64,000 nt of DNA. Source: Apiosordaria backusii. Taxonomy: Eukaryota > Ascomycota > Sordariomycetes > Sordariales > Lasiosphaeriaceae. The stretch's first letter is position 1. Each line of letters starts with the position of its first letter. This document shows, in pieces, positions 17,347-27,703 of this stretch. Under the pieces are notes generated by a model. The model was not told the origin of the DNA, ran no database searches, and worked only from the letters and a program-made list of their open reading frames with translations. The stretch covers positions 1,072,501 through 1,136,500 of the forward strand of contig JAUKTV010000006.1 in the NCBI GenBank assembly GCA_030549205.1, given 5' to 3'. Both the position numbers and the translations under genes were made by a program.

Positions 17347-19311
17347 ATGATCATACACAAATCACGCATTATTTTTGCCACACTTCTGTGTACCCAACTT
17401 TCCGCAGCTCAGGACTATGTCGGCCCTAATTTTGAGAGATGCCAAATACGTGTCAACAATATCTTGAAGGGCGAAGAGGAATGGAATGGCATCAACAACG
17501 AGACTATCGAGCAATACATGTACCGAGGAGCTGTTCGTGGCATGAACCCCGAGTATGCGCGAACTTCAAGAGACAAGTTCATCACCATCACAACTGAGGG
17601 GTGCAGAGTGCTCTGCGAGAGCCCTGTGGACTTTTACTGGCACTCCGACATCACGACCACGCTCAGTATCATCTCCAACTGGATCTTGCCCATCATGGCC
17701 TTGCTTTCCGCATTACCATACGACTCGTTGCACCGTAGGACGGCCGGGGCACCATGGTGGCAGACCAGAATCATGGGCACGCTTCGTGCTCTGCTCAACT
17801 GGCTTGGGTCTCCAGAGACGGCCCTCACAAACACATTGTTCAACATTCATCAGATGCATAAATGTTTGGCAGAGACCAAATCATCAGGCCAAGGCATCTC
17901 GGGGAATGGCACATTGCGGTCACTGAAGATGGATGCCTATTATGTTCTCAGCTGCATAGGGCAGTTCAATCTGCCCGAGGCAAGCAAGAATGAATTTTTG
18001 GAGCCCCTCATCTACGCGTTATTCAGGGGCTTTGTGCCCTTGGATGTCGGAGAGGCAGCTGCCTATGCCCAGTCCACAACTTATCCACCACCCACCACCA
18101 CAGCAGACCAAAGAGAACGATCCGAACAGGCCAGGATATGGACAAGCGAGCTCCTCCAGGAGATGGCTTTCCAATTGAGGATGCTCCGACGTCGGGGAGT
18201 CTACCCATCTCTGGTCAATGTGTTTCTCTTCTCTGTCGCCTACGCCATGGCCGTCGTCTTGGCTTTCAGCGACGTTGGTGAGAGAACCACAGCTCACGCT
18301 TTGGCCCTGGGTATCTTGGTCAGCTGGCTGCCGCTCCTCGTCTTGTTTTCGATTCTTGACAGGAACCCTATGTCTGCTGATAGGTGCAGGAAGTTACTGT
18401 CTCGATGGCTGTGGAACGCTGACGCGATCCGTCGGTGGGAGAGACACTCGGGCATTCGCGCTTCCCAAACCGCGCCGCTAGCGATCCCGCCAGGAGGTCT
18501 GCCCACGCTCCCGGACTGGTGGACATGGAACAAGGAAGAGAACCTGCGTGCGCTGCAACAGCAGGGTGGCCCCTTGCCTCTCCTCAGTCCCTTCGACCAG
18601 TCGGTGCGATTCGATCCCTTTATTGGCGAATTTGCCGGACAAGGCAGGCAGATGGGGTATCATGGTCTGGCTCTCGCCGTTGTGCACAGTGTGTATGACA
18701 GTCATGGCAATGATCGCCGGATGAGGTCCATTCAGGACATCGTGGTCCACACACGCCAAAAGCTTCATGGAAGGCGGCCTTGGGCATGGTGGAGGATGGC
18801 GTTGATTTCGTTGACCATGGTCTGGCTCTTTGCTGGAATGGCCTTTATGATTTCCTACAACACGCCCACCGTCGGTTTCGCTTGCCGGTCCGGCTCATAC
18901 ACGGTGTACGGTCTTCTCACCTTTGGCTCGTGGTTCTTGCAGCTATTGCCGTGTTACAAGCACCCAAAGAACTGGATGAGAGCTGTGGCCCATGTATTCA
19001 ACGCACTTGCCCTGCTCACTCTTATCCTGATCATCTTTGCTTCTTTCAGTGGAATTTTCAACAACTGTCTTTGCAAAGGAGGGTTGGCCGGCTATCTTGA
19101 TTTCGAGAATGCACAGTTCTACAGAAACAAAGACCATTTCAATGTGGAGGCTTGGTGGATGGCGGGAGCTATTGTTGGAGCATTGCCCATGGCTGCCAGT
19201 TTGGCTAGGGCGGGTTGGCTGTTGATGCAGTTGAAGCCTCTGTGGCAGGCTTCTGAGCAGCACAATCCGCATGTACGCAACCCGGAAGTTGATATGCTTT
19301 GGCTGATTTGA
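17347..19311 (+). CDS. Uncharacterised multi-pass membrane protein with signal peptide, 654 aa
   Basis: Single exon, starting at the ATG in ACCACCATG. The first 24 residues (MIIHKSRIIFATLLCTQLSA) form a signal peptide. About 110 extracellular or lumenal residues with several Cys follow. Seven hydrophobic spans can be seen: SIISNWILPIMALLSAL; VNVFLFSVAYAMAVVLAF; ALALGILVSWLPLLVLFSIL; MALISLTMVWLFAGMAFMI; YTVYGLLTFGSWFLQLLP; HVFNALALLTLILIIFASF; and MAGAIVGALPMAASLA. A large loop of about 150 residues lies between spans 3 and 4. This layout resembles uncharacterised fungal integral membrane proteins; I recognise no receptor or transporter signature. Function unknown. Confidence 0.85.
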   Translation: MIIHKSRIIFATLLCTQLSAAQDYVGPNFERCQIRVNNILKGEEEWNGINNETIEQYMYRGAVRGMNPEYARTSRDKFITITTEGCRVLCESPVDFYWHSDITTTLSIISNWILPIMALLSALPYDSLHRRTAGAPWWQTRIMGTLRALLNWLGSPETALTNTLFNIHQMHKCLAETKSSGQGISGNGTLRSLKMDAYYVLSCIGQFNLPEASKNEFLEPLIYALFRGFVPLDVGEAAAYAQSTTYPPPTTTADQRERSEQARIWTSELLQEMAFQLRMLRRRGVYPSLVNVFLFSVAYAMAVVLAFSDVGERTTAHALALGILVSWLPLLVLFSILDRNPMSADRCRKLLSRWLWNADAIRRWERHSGIRASQTAPLAIPPGGLPTLPDWWTWNKEENLRALQQQGGPLPLLSPFDQSVRFDPFIGEFAGQGRQMGYHGLALAVVHSVYDSHGNDRRMRSIQDIVVHTRQKLHGRRPWAWWRMALISLTMVWLFAGMAFMISYNTPTVGFACRSGSYTVYGLLTFGSWFLQLLPCYKHPKNWMRAVAHVFNALALLTLILIIFASFSGIFNNCLCKGGLAGYLDFENAQFYRNKDHFNVEAWWMAGAIVGALPMAASLARAGWLLMQLKPLWQASEQHNPHVRNPEVDMLWLI

Positions 19312-19563
19312 TTGTTCTTGTTTTGTTTCTATTATTTATCTTCTAGATGCTCAAATGATACCCATATTGTATGTCCATATGGTATGACCCCTGAGCCCCT
19401 GAAGTGACGCTAATCCCCTGTTGTCCCACAAGTCTTGGCACCACACTGCTGCCTAAACAATTGTTGACATGAACACGCAACATTCTTCATAACATTTCAT
19501 TCTTTTTATCTTTTGGTATTCATCCACTGACCTTTCATAAGGCGTCCTTGAATCTCGTTCAAA

Positions 19564-20982
19564 ATGGCACCCTGCAAACACACAAACCTGTTTCTAGACG
19601 TGTCACCAAACGCGGCCGAGGCCGGCTTCACGCGTCCACCAGCCGCCAAGAGAAGAGCAGCAGCATCCCTCTCCAGCCGCATATCACCAACAGAAAGAGA
19701 AACTTCCGAGGAAGAAGCCCAAAAGCTTGCAGGCACCTTTCCAGGCCCTTTAGTCTTGCCAGATGATTTGCTGTCCGCCTATCCCAAAGACCCAGAGTCT
19801 GGACAGACACTTCACATGTGGAACAAGTCCAAGCACCGCAACCGCCTCGACAACAATGCCCCCAACACGATCCACGTCGCGGCGCCACCGACCTACTCCC
19901 CCAAAATGAAGCACGTCAAAAAGTGGACTACCCCCCTCACAGCCGCCGAGGGAGAAGAAGACATCACTCCTCCCAAACCAAAAGACCTAGTCGACTACCT
20001 CGCAGCCTATTACCACCCTTTGCCCGTGACACAAACCCCCAATCTCCGCTGGGTCCCCTGGGACGAAGAAGCACAAGGCAGCTCAAAGAATGAATACATC
20101 GGTCTCCAGCACGGCCAAGCCGTCACCCGCATCCGCAGCCGGCAATGTCCAGACGGGGCGTATGAGCGGCAGCTGAATCTCAGTGATATCCTCGATGCGT
20201 TGCTCGAAATAGTAGACACCATTCACCCCCGGTATGCGCTGGTGATGATGCTACATCATGACTTGTATGAGGATGAAGAGGATGATTTTTGCTGTGGGAG
20301 GGCGTATGGTGGGAGCAGGGTGGCGGTGGTGACGTCGTCGAGGTATCACCCTGGTTTGGATTTTCATGCGGGGATTGAGAGGGCGCACATGTGGCCTGCG
20401 AGTCATTGTGGGAGTTTTGTGAGGAGGGTGTGTGGAATACGTGTTGGGGAGTCGAGGAAGAGGAAGGCGATTTCTGGTAGTACCACGGAGGGGGTCCCTG
20501 GGGAGGGAGATAAAGGTACGCCGATGAGGGTGGCGGTGGATGCTAGTCTTGCTGCTCCTCCGCCGGAGAAGGATCTGGCTGGGTTGTGGTTTGGGAGGAC
20601 GGCGCTGACGATCTCGCATGAGCTGGGGCATTGTTTTTGTTTGGGGCATTGTAATTTTTATGCTTGTGCCATGCAGGGGACGGGTGGGATTGTGGAGGAT
20701 GTGAGGCAGCCGCCGTATCTTTGTCCGGTTTGCTTGGAGAAGGTAATATCAGCGTTTTTGGAAGTGTCCGAGTACGCAAAGATTGGCAGGGACCAGTTGA
20801 TTTTGCAGAGGTACGAGAAGTTGTATGAATTTTGTACGGATAAGAAACGGGCTGGTGTCAAGATGTTTGCTGGGTATAGGGCCTGGCTGGGCAAGAGGAT
20901 GGAAGCACTTAAAGCGGAGAAGACGGAGAGTAAACAGTCGGCTTCTTGTATTGATCTAACAAACGGTAGCGATAAGGAATGA
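19564..20982 (+). CDS. Archaemetzincin-like zinc metalloprotease (family M54), 472 aa
   Basis: Single exon, start at AAAATGGCACC. The metzincin zinc site is complete: HELGHCFCLGH at 352-362 (zinc His352, His356, His362; catalytic Glu353). It is followed by the archaemetzincin-specific cysteines C363 and C368, Met370 of the Met-turn, and CPVC at 386-389, which together form the second zinc site. The N-terminal part (1-150) is variable and probably disordered. Archaemetzincins are putative aminopeptidase-like enzymes; physiological substrates are poorly known. There is no signal peptide, so an intracellular location is likely. A large insertion (about 290-340, RKRKAISGSTTEG region) separates the N-terminal beta sheet from the zinc helix. 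The family call is firm; the substrate is unknown. Confidence 0.95.
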   Translation: MAPCKHTNLFLDVSPNAAEAGFTRPPAAKRRAAASLSSRISPTERETSEEEAQKLAGTFPGPLVLPDDLLSAYPKDPESGQTLHMWNKSKHRNRLDNNAPNTIHVAAPPTYSPKMKHVKKWTTPLTAAEGEEDITPPKPKDLVDYLAAYYHPLPVTQTPNLRWVPWDEEAQGSSKNEYIGLQHGQAVTRIRSRQCPDGAYERQLNLSDILDALLEIVDTIHPRYALVMMLHHDLYEDEEDDFCCGRAYGGSRVAVVTSSRYHPGLDFHAGIERAHMWPASHCGSFVRRVCGIRVGESRKRKAISGSTTEGVPGEGDKGTPMRVAVDASLAAPPPEKDLAGLWFGRTALTISHELGHCFCLGHCNFYACAMQGTGGIVEDVRQPPYLCPVCLEKVISAFLEVSEYAKIGRDQLILQRYEKLYEFCTDKKRAGVKMFAGYRAWLGKRMEALKAEKTESKQSASCIDLTNGSDKE

Positions 20983-21050
20983 AAGGCGTTATTTCTACCT
21001 AGTAATAATAATGGAAAAGAAAGCTGATATCAACATGACACCATCGCTCA

Positions 21051-22189
21051 TCAAGGTGTGAGGGCAGTGATCTTGCCAAACTCTGTATGCTTCGCAGCAA
21101 TCTCAAACCCCTTGTCAAGCTCCTCCAGTTTGAACTTGCCCACAACCTCGACCCCAGATTCCGGACCCAATCGCAAAACACCCGACTCGGCCATTCTGAC
21201 AATGTGTCTTGCGTCAGCCCTGTCATACATGTACTGCCCCTTGATGGTCAAGCTCTTCCACACGATCATTGCATACGTCGCCCCAAGACCTTCCGAAATC
21301 GTCCCCATAAGCGATGCTCTGCCATAGTTCCTCAATGCCTTGAAGCAACTGCTGACATGGGTGCCTCCCGTAGCAGCCGCCGGGCTGACATCGATATAGG
21401 CATCCACAGGTCCCCAACTCATCAGCTTCTGGGCATCCCCATCTTCATCACCCGTCATCGGCACTATCTGCATTTTTCCCTTCGGGTACAACCCCTGGAT
21501 CCGTTCCAACACGTCCACATTCCTCCCCATAGCAATCACCTGTCCCGCTCCCATGGCGACCGCAACCTCCACCGCCGCCCCGCTATACTGTCCCGTGGCC
21601 GGCGCGACAATAATCCTCTCCCCCGCCTGAAGCCCAATCCCCTTCAACCCCCCAAACGCAACAAGCTGAACAGGCAGCTGCAGCAAATCCTCAACACTAT
21701 ACCCCAACCCCGCCTTCTCCTCCGGCCCACAAAGCCTCTCCTCGTCCAAAGGCTCTACATTCTCCAGCGGAGCAAGCACATACTCGGCAAAGCTCCCATT
21801 CTTCCAGTTTTTCGCAATCCATTCCCTCGAAGCTGGGATTCCGCCGTCAAAGGTCCCCCAGACTGCCTGGACATTGTCAGGGTTGTCCCTCGCTCTGAGG
21901 AAGGACTGGACCATTACCAGCTTGCCCACAGGCAGAGAGGTGGTGTCGGGGCCAGGCTGGGCGACGCGGCCGATGGCGTAGCCGCCGCCGAGAATGATGT
22001 TCGAGGGGAGAGTGAAGCCTACTTTGCCGGAGTAGATGTTGTGGATTTTTTGGGTGATGTGGGTGGCGAGGACGCGGATGAGGATTGAGCCGGGGACGAC
22101 GGGGGGAGAGGGACGGTTTGGAGGGTGATTTGGGGAGGGGAGGAGATGTGAGGGAGGTGGAGGGCGCGCATGTGGGTCGGGAGGGACAT
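21051..22189 (-). CDS. Zinc-type alcohol dehydrogenase-like protein, apparent frameshift
   Basis: Medium-chain dehydrogenase/reductase. The long frame 21051-21986 or so gives the second part of the GroES-like domain (SFAEYVLAPLENVEPLDEE) and the Rossmann domain (GERIIVAPATGQYSGAAVEV, then GAGQVIAMGRN), ending KITALTP. It has no ATG of its own at its 5' end. The N-terminus (MRALHLPHISSPPQITLQTV) is in another frame, from ATG 22189 or 22171. The two frames meet at a run of six G (22101-22106, plus strand), and one extra base there would join them. No plausible intron fits without deleting conserved sequence. It is either a recent frameshift or a base-calling error in the homopolymer. It faces the Zn2Cys6 gene at 22936. 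The zinc-binding residues typical of true alcohol dehydrogenases are not obvious, so the substrate is open. Confidence 0.8.
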
Positions 22190-22330
22190 GTTGGTGTTGA
22201 AGGCTTGTAGTTGGGATGAATAGAATTTTGATTCGTGGTATGTCTAGTGAAAAGAGCTTATATGAAGCTGTTTGATAAGTTCAGAGTCTTGGATACAAGT
22301 AGTAATCAGGAAGCAGTGAAGAGGCACTCC

Positions 22331-22337
22331 TTTTATA
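22331..22337 (-). promoter_or_regulatory. TATA box of the dehydrogenase gene
   Basis: TATAAAA on the minus strand, about 142 bp upstream of the start at 22189. It suggests the dehydrogenase promoter is intact although its reading frame is broken. Confidence 0.6.
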
Positions 22338-22935
22338 GCCCTTGTTTTCAAGCTGAAGGGTTATCATGTTGTTCTCAGTTTGCCATCTGAATACCTGAAA
22401 TCGTATTAAATTCTCTCGCTATGAAAATAATTCTCTGTCTTCCATATGATCTTCCGTATTCCATCATTCCAGACTCAGGCTACCTGCAGCCGGTGGATGA
22501 AACCTGCAACAAGACTGTGGGCATTCTCATGTGGATGTATACACTAAGACGAAACAGGGTTTAGCGCAATCTGGAAATACGATTCAAGGTTAGCGTGTCT
22601 TGTTCTGAGCCAATCATCGTGAGCCGCTGACCGGGCCGCCTTGGACGGACACCAGTGCGGTTGGACCGGAGAAGTGGGACCGATTCGAAATCCGAGCATC
22701 TGGACTCCTGACGTAAAGCCTGTCCTTGACCCTTACATCGGTCCAAGATTGTTGGTCTAAAATCAGAGTTTGGAATACGGCTCGAGGACTCATCTGCCGT
22801 CAACAGTTTCAAGATACGTCGCCCTTATAAGGATTCAAGCCTCCTCGACCAAGAAGGCCTATCTCCGGCGCTACCGGCCCCACCACTCCGGCTGTGATCC
22901 GCTCATCTCCAGCCTTCCCAGACAGAAGCAACACC

Positions 22936-24538
22936 ATGTCGAGTACCGGCCTGGCACCCGTAAAGAGCGGCAGCATTGTAAAAGCGAAGCGTGTTTCTGT
23001 GGTAGGAGACACTGGCTTCCGTAAGCGCAAAGCCCATACCAAATCTCGTCGCGGGTGTATCAACTGCAAACTCCGTCACATCAAGGTAGGTACTGTTCTC
23101 ACTATCATATCCCCATCTCGTTAGCCCAGCTAACATAGGATCAGTGCGACGAATTAAAGCCGATATGCAACAACTGCACCACCTTCCGCGTCTCCTGCAC
23201 ATACGACCGTGCCCTCAAGTCATCAGAAGCCCTCGCTCTTCAGCCCTGGTCGGAGCAAGTGTTTCCGTTGGCCGAACCCAAAGAAACTTACCTCATCAAC
23301 GTCTCCCTCGCCAGTCTATCTCTGAACCGCCAAGTCCTGACCATGCTGAATGACCACCTCCGGCAGTCGGACCCCCAAGCCGCAAAGAATGGGTTTTTGT
23401 TCAAGGGCCAGGATTTGAAGATCCTGAACCAGTTCCATGAGAGAACCATATTGTCGCTCAAAATGAATCAGAAGTTGGATTTGTACCGTAGAGAAAGTGT
23501 CAGGTTGGCTATTCAGGTAGGTTTTCTCAAGTTGGATGGATACACACTAACCCCTTTGACACCCTTTGATCATACCTTACCAACGCCAAGTCTTAACCGC
23601 TAATCCCTCCAAGGAACCCTTCCTCTTCCACTTAGTCCTCACGATAACCCTCATGCACGAACGCATTGCTTCTTCACCTCTCATCCCAACACCCCCTTCC
23701 GTCCAAGAACTCTACCACTACGCCATTGGCTCCTCGCAGCTCAACAAACTGTTATACAGCCCCCCATCCAAGCTCACCCGGTATGTAAACCCCCCCCCCC
23801 CCCTTTCTTTCAAGCAACCACTATTTCAAAATTCTAATACATGCGAGCCGCAGCGTCCAAAAAGACGCCATGTTCATCGGCACCATCCTCCTCTCCTGCA
23901 CCTCCTTCGCCCAGATCGACCCCTCCCTCCCCCTCACCTCCCACTGGCCCTTCGTCTCCTCCCCCCACGACCTCGACTGGTTGAAGATCTGCACCGGGAA
24001 ACGCGAAGTCCAAAAGCTGGCCGACACCCACGCCGCTGACTCCTCCCTCAGAGACATCTCCACTGAGTTCTTGCTTTTTGGCCCGAACGCGAGGGTGAAT
24101 CTCTTAAGCGAGCAAGAAGCCATAGCCCAGCTGCCGGAGTCGCTGAGAAGACTGCTGAGGTTGGACCATGAGGGCGTGTCGGCCAAGACGAACGCGTACT
24201 ACGACGCCGGGGTGGTGGTGGGGAGGATATTGCCGCTGGAAGTATCGGAGGATAACCTGCTGGTTTGCCTGGTGTTGGTGAGCTTTTTGCCGGTGAGGTT
24301 TCGGGAGATGCTGGAGGAGAAGGACCCAAAGGCGCTGTTGTTGTTTGCGTGGTATCATGCCAAGATTGGGCAGTTTGGGAGGTGGTGGATTTGGAGGAGG
24401 GCGATGGTGGAGGGGAGGGCGATTGTGGCGTATCTGGAGAGGTATTACGGGGGGTTGGTGGGTGGGGATGAGGAGCTGTTGGGGTATCCGAAGAAGTGGT
24501 GTGGGATGGATGTGATGGTGAATGAGGGGGTTATCTAG
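22936..24538 (+). CDS. Zn2Cys6 transcription factor, 457 aa
   Basis: Exons 22936-23085, 23145-23516, 23614-23780 and 23854-24538, all with GTRNGT donors; phases agree throughout. Binuclear zinc cluster C-x2-C-x6-C-x6-C-x2-C-x6-C at Cys41, 44, 51, 58, 61 and 68, preceded by a basic arm (RKRKAHTKSRRG). Intron 1 falls directly before Cys51. The rest is the helical regulatory region of the UPC2-like fungal class (EPFLFHLVLTITLMHERIA, then FLPVRFREMLEEKDPKALLL), without a clear middle homology motif. It binds DNA in the nucleus; targets cannot be deduced, but the divergent dehydrogenase is a natural candidate. Intron 3 contains a 14-base C run. Confidence 0.93.
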
Positions 24539-25749
24539 TTATTCCAATAGTTTTTGGTGTTGAATTAATAGATATTCTCCAAAAGGTTCTCGTTATAAAG
24601 CCCAAGATCACCACTTTGTGTCGACTCTAGGCATTATTGTGATAGGATGAAGCAGGTATGCTATGGTATCCTATCTACAGTCACACCAGTTGAACGCCAC
24701 TGACCAAACGAGGCTTTATCAACAAGGCGGTCAACAATCCACCGCTCACAGCCAAGGAACACGCGGATCTCAAAAGGGGTATCCCTGAACTCTTTTGCTA
24801 AAACACTTGTTTAAGACAGGTCAGATTTCTCGAGCAAGGAACACTTCTGTGAAGGACACAATATCCATGGGGATGAAAAGCTTCCCAGCCTTGTTCTAAT
24901 TAGCTGTGTGTACCACTGGACCTGACGTAGGTCATTTCGACTTTGCAGAATGATGGTTGCCTCTTGAGTCGAGTGCGAGAGATGAACTGGGATGATCTGT
25001 CACATCGAGCATCTTACCAAGGCTGTTTGAGGGCGGACAATATCCGCAAACTCCTGGCCTTCACAGCGGTTCCGTCACCAGGCGTACAACAGATAGACAT
25101 TCAGAAATAGTATCGGCCGCAATATAAGCCAATCGATTACTTTGAGCTTATTACGGTAAGGAGAAAAAGGATGTTTGCCTAGCCGTAGCCGTGTCCGACA
25201 TGGCACAAGAGTCCCTGCCTCCCTCTGTGGCCCCAAGGCTCGGCAGATTGCATGAGCAGGCCATCTTGACTGCATTAAGGCTCATTGCTTCATCTGTAAA
25301 AGAGACGAAAGATTATGACCAAGCCATATCGGACAGTTTCTGGTCGGAAGGGTGCATCTGAGAAGAGAGAAGGTAAGGTACCTGTCGTGTTCTGGGTGCC
25401 TGATCCAAGTCCCTGGTCATTCCTGGCGTCTGTAGTACACTTCAACCATATCCCACAAGGTCCCTAAGGCATGTACTACTCCAAAACATTCAGTTGCTCG
25501 ATGAACCAACTTCACTGGTATCAATTGTTACCAGCAATCTGGTGGTGCATCCCGCCGGCAATCAGCCTCGTTGTGAACCTGTGGATAGCCTGCCGCGGGT
25601 TCACTGCCAGGCTAGCCGTCCACTGTACAACATGAAAGGGTGAAATAAGATGAGCTGACCTGGACATATAACCTGCCAGTCCGTCCCTTCTCGGTCTCAG
25701 CCGAAATTCCCCCAAGCCCTTCTGTCTTATCCTCTACTTTCTAGCCACA
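24539..25749. other. Intergenic with a possible small ORF
   Basis: About 1.2 kb without a clear gene. An ATG at 25200 opens a 53-codon frame to 25361 (MAQESLPPSVAPRLGRLHEQ start) with protein-like composition, but there is no homology cue or splice support. Confidence 0.4.
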
Positions 25750-26300
25750 ATGCCTCGTTTCCCCAACGTCTTGATCACGCTATTGCTTGCCTGGAGCATC
25801 TCCCTTGCTATCAAGATCCCTTCTCTTAAAACTCCTTGCAAACACATTGGAGACTTGCAAGGCAATCCTGACAGCTGTGGCCTCATCGATGCGCCATCTC
25901 ATCAAAAGCCCCGACGTGATGAGATTGGTGACGGGATCTCGTCCATGTCTTCAGACCTGACTAGCATCCAAGCTGTCGCCACGGCTTCATCCTGGGTATC
26001 CGGCACTCTCAATGAAACAGAAGGTGACGCAAAGGACCTCGGAAACGGTGTTCACGACTGGTTCCACAGTGACACGAACGGCATGAGCAATAAGGCGTTG
26101 CTCGGGGTGATTATTGCTGTGCCGGTCATCGTTATCTTGGCGATGGGTTGGTTTTGCTGGTGAGTGCTCTCTTGCCATGTTGTCGGATGCTTCGTGACAT
26201 GGAACGACAAACTAACATGACTTCAAGGTGGTGCTGCAGAAAGAGGCGAGGGAATAGGCAGTCCGCTAAGAGGGGTACAATCATCAACATTGGGAAGTAA
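25750..26300 (+). CDS. Small type-I membrane protein, 160 aa
   Basis: Exons 25750-26159 and 26228-26300. The intron has GTGAGT, an ACTAAC branch site and an AAG acceptor; it splits a Trp codon and replaces an early stop with a basic tail. An N-terminal signal peptide (MPRFPNVLITLLLAWSISLA) is followed by about 95 extracellular residues with Cys at about 30 and 43. One transmembrane span (ALLGVIIAVPVIVILAMGWF) leads into a Cys/Arg/Lys-rich cytosolic tail (WWCCRKRRGNRQSAKRG). The shape fits a fungal cell-surface protein or sensor; I recognise no family. The CC motif beside the membrane could be palmitoylated (inference). Confidence 0.75.
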
Positions 26301-26684
26301 AGGTGGTAGATACAACGACATGATTTGATGTGATGCGGCGAAAGAGTATTACAACAATTAGAGTTACAGCGATTTTGGGGTGATTACCTTAGTCACAGGT
26401 AAATATATATTAAGTACAGAACTTGCTGTCCTCGCTGCCGAATTTGGCTGAGCAGGGCTGCTATTTTCGGGAGCCTTGACAGTGCCAGCCTGGAGGTACA
26501 TTGTACCTCGCTACCCCCTCCCATCACCTAAGGTAATTTATATGCAGATAGGTATGCGGCCCTAGACAGTACCTAGTTAATTCCAGCGCAGTCGCTATTG
26601 CAATCTCGGAAACCGTTTTCCTAACACTCAAACAACGCGCATTTCAATTCCCAATTCCCGCCGCCCTGAAAAACTTGACCCACC

Positions 26685-27000
26685 ATGTCCAAGTTTATCA
26701 AATGGATTCGAAAGGTTTCATCTTCCCCACCACCGGAAACATCAACTACCATTTACGTGCCTCGCGCGATGCACGAAATGGAATGGAATGACCATCACCA
26801 ACCACTCAACCCGAACAGGTCACGATTATAGACTACAAGACGCACATCAACGAGCATTGGCTTGACGGCCTCGCCAAGATCCACCGGGATATATACGTCA
26901 AGGGGAGGGGAACCAAGACGGTTGTGAACTTCTCTGTCTGTGTCCCCGCAGGGCATATTTCCAACGCGTATCAGGACAAAATGGGTGTAGCCTTACAAAT
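26685..27000 (+). pseudogene. Possible gene remnant or missed two-exon gene
   Basis: ATG 26685 in good context (CCACCATG) opens MSKFIKWIRKVSSSPPPETS and stops after 48 codons. From about 26815 another frame carries a protein-like segment: VTIIDYKTHINEHWLDGLAK, then KGRGTKTVVNFSVCVPAGHI. The second segment faintly recalls the core of fungal subtilisin-like S8 proteases (a VVNxS strand), but no catalytic His or Ser motif is present before the frame runs into the 3' end of the gluconokinase gene. A splice joining the frames would need a weak donor. I treat it as a truncated remnant. Confidence 0.3.
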
Positions 27001-27103
27001 AAGGCATCAACAAAAGAAAGCTTTAGAGACCAAAAAGAAGCGGTCTGATGACAATTTTCTTTCTTTCCGGTTGTTTCTCTATGATCAATACCTATCTTGT
27101 CCT

Positions 27104-27703
27104 CTACAGAACCTGCAAAAAGCTCCCATCCTCTCTCCCCAAAATCTCCCTCACCCTTGTCTCGACTTCCCTTTTTGAATCCTCCAGCTCGCCCTCTACA
27201 TTCACAACAATCACATCCTCCTCATCCTCTTCCGGCCTCTCCAAAGCCTCAAGCTGCGAATCCACCAACCCCTTCCCGGCAAAGTGCCCTTTCCTCTGCT
27301 CCGCCCTCTTCTTCAACGTCTCAGGCTTGGCATCCAGCATCACAAATCTTATCCTCAAATCCCCAGCTTCTTGCCCTCCCCGTCGCAAGATATCTCGATA
27401 ATGCCTCTTTAGCGCAGAGCAAGTCATGATCAAGTGCCTCGACTCGCCATCTTTGGGCATGGCGGATTCGTGTTCACGGAGGGCTTGTAACCAGCCTTCC
27501 CTATCAACATCGGTTAGGGGTTGGTTGTGTGACATTTTTTCGACCGAGGCAGCGGGGTGGAAAGAGTCGCCTTCGAGGAACTTGAAGTTTAGTGACGAGG
27601 CGAGGGAGGCGGCGATGGTGGATTTTCCGCAGGCTGTGGGACCGGTTATGAACCAGATCCAGCGGGGAGCTGAGCTGCTGTTGGTAGAGTTTTCGGACGA
27701 CAT
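27104..27703 (-). CDS. Gluconokinase (thermoresistant GntK type), 199 aa
   Basis: Phosphorylates gluconate with ATP to 6-phosphogluconate, feeding the pentose phosphate pathway in the cytosol. Walker A P-loop GPTACGKST at residues 21-29. The family's FLEGDSFHP segment follows, with the acidic catalytic residue and substrate contact, then KMSHNQPLTDVDREGWL. LIMTCSALKRHYRDILRRG is the typical CSALK..YR motif. The C-terminal LID-type helices have RKGHFAGKGLVDSQLEALE. The length matches the family and it is a single exon. A TATATGT element lies about 35 bp upstream on the minus strand. Confidence 0.95.
   Translation of the reverse strand: MSSENSTNSSSAPRWIWFITGPTACGKSTIAASLASSLNFKFLEGDSFHPAASVEKMSHNQPLTDVDREGWLQALREHESAMPKDGESRHLIMTCSALKRHYRDILRRGGQEAGDLRIRFVMLDAKPETLKKRAEQRKGHFAGKGLVDSQLEALERPEEDEEDVIVVNVEGELEDSKREVETRVREILGREDGSFLQVL

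Noticed and set aside
20251..20649. Minus-strand frame inside archaemetzincin
   Set aside because: Arg/Pro/Thr-rich antisense shadow of the zinc protease.
21087..22088. 333-codon plus-strand frame opposite the dehydrogenase
   Set aside because: Antisense shadow; the minus strand carries the recognisable enzyme.
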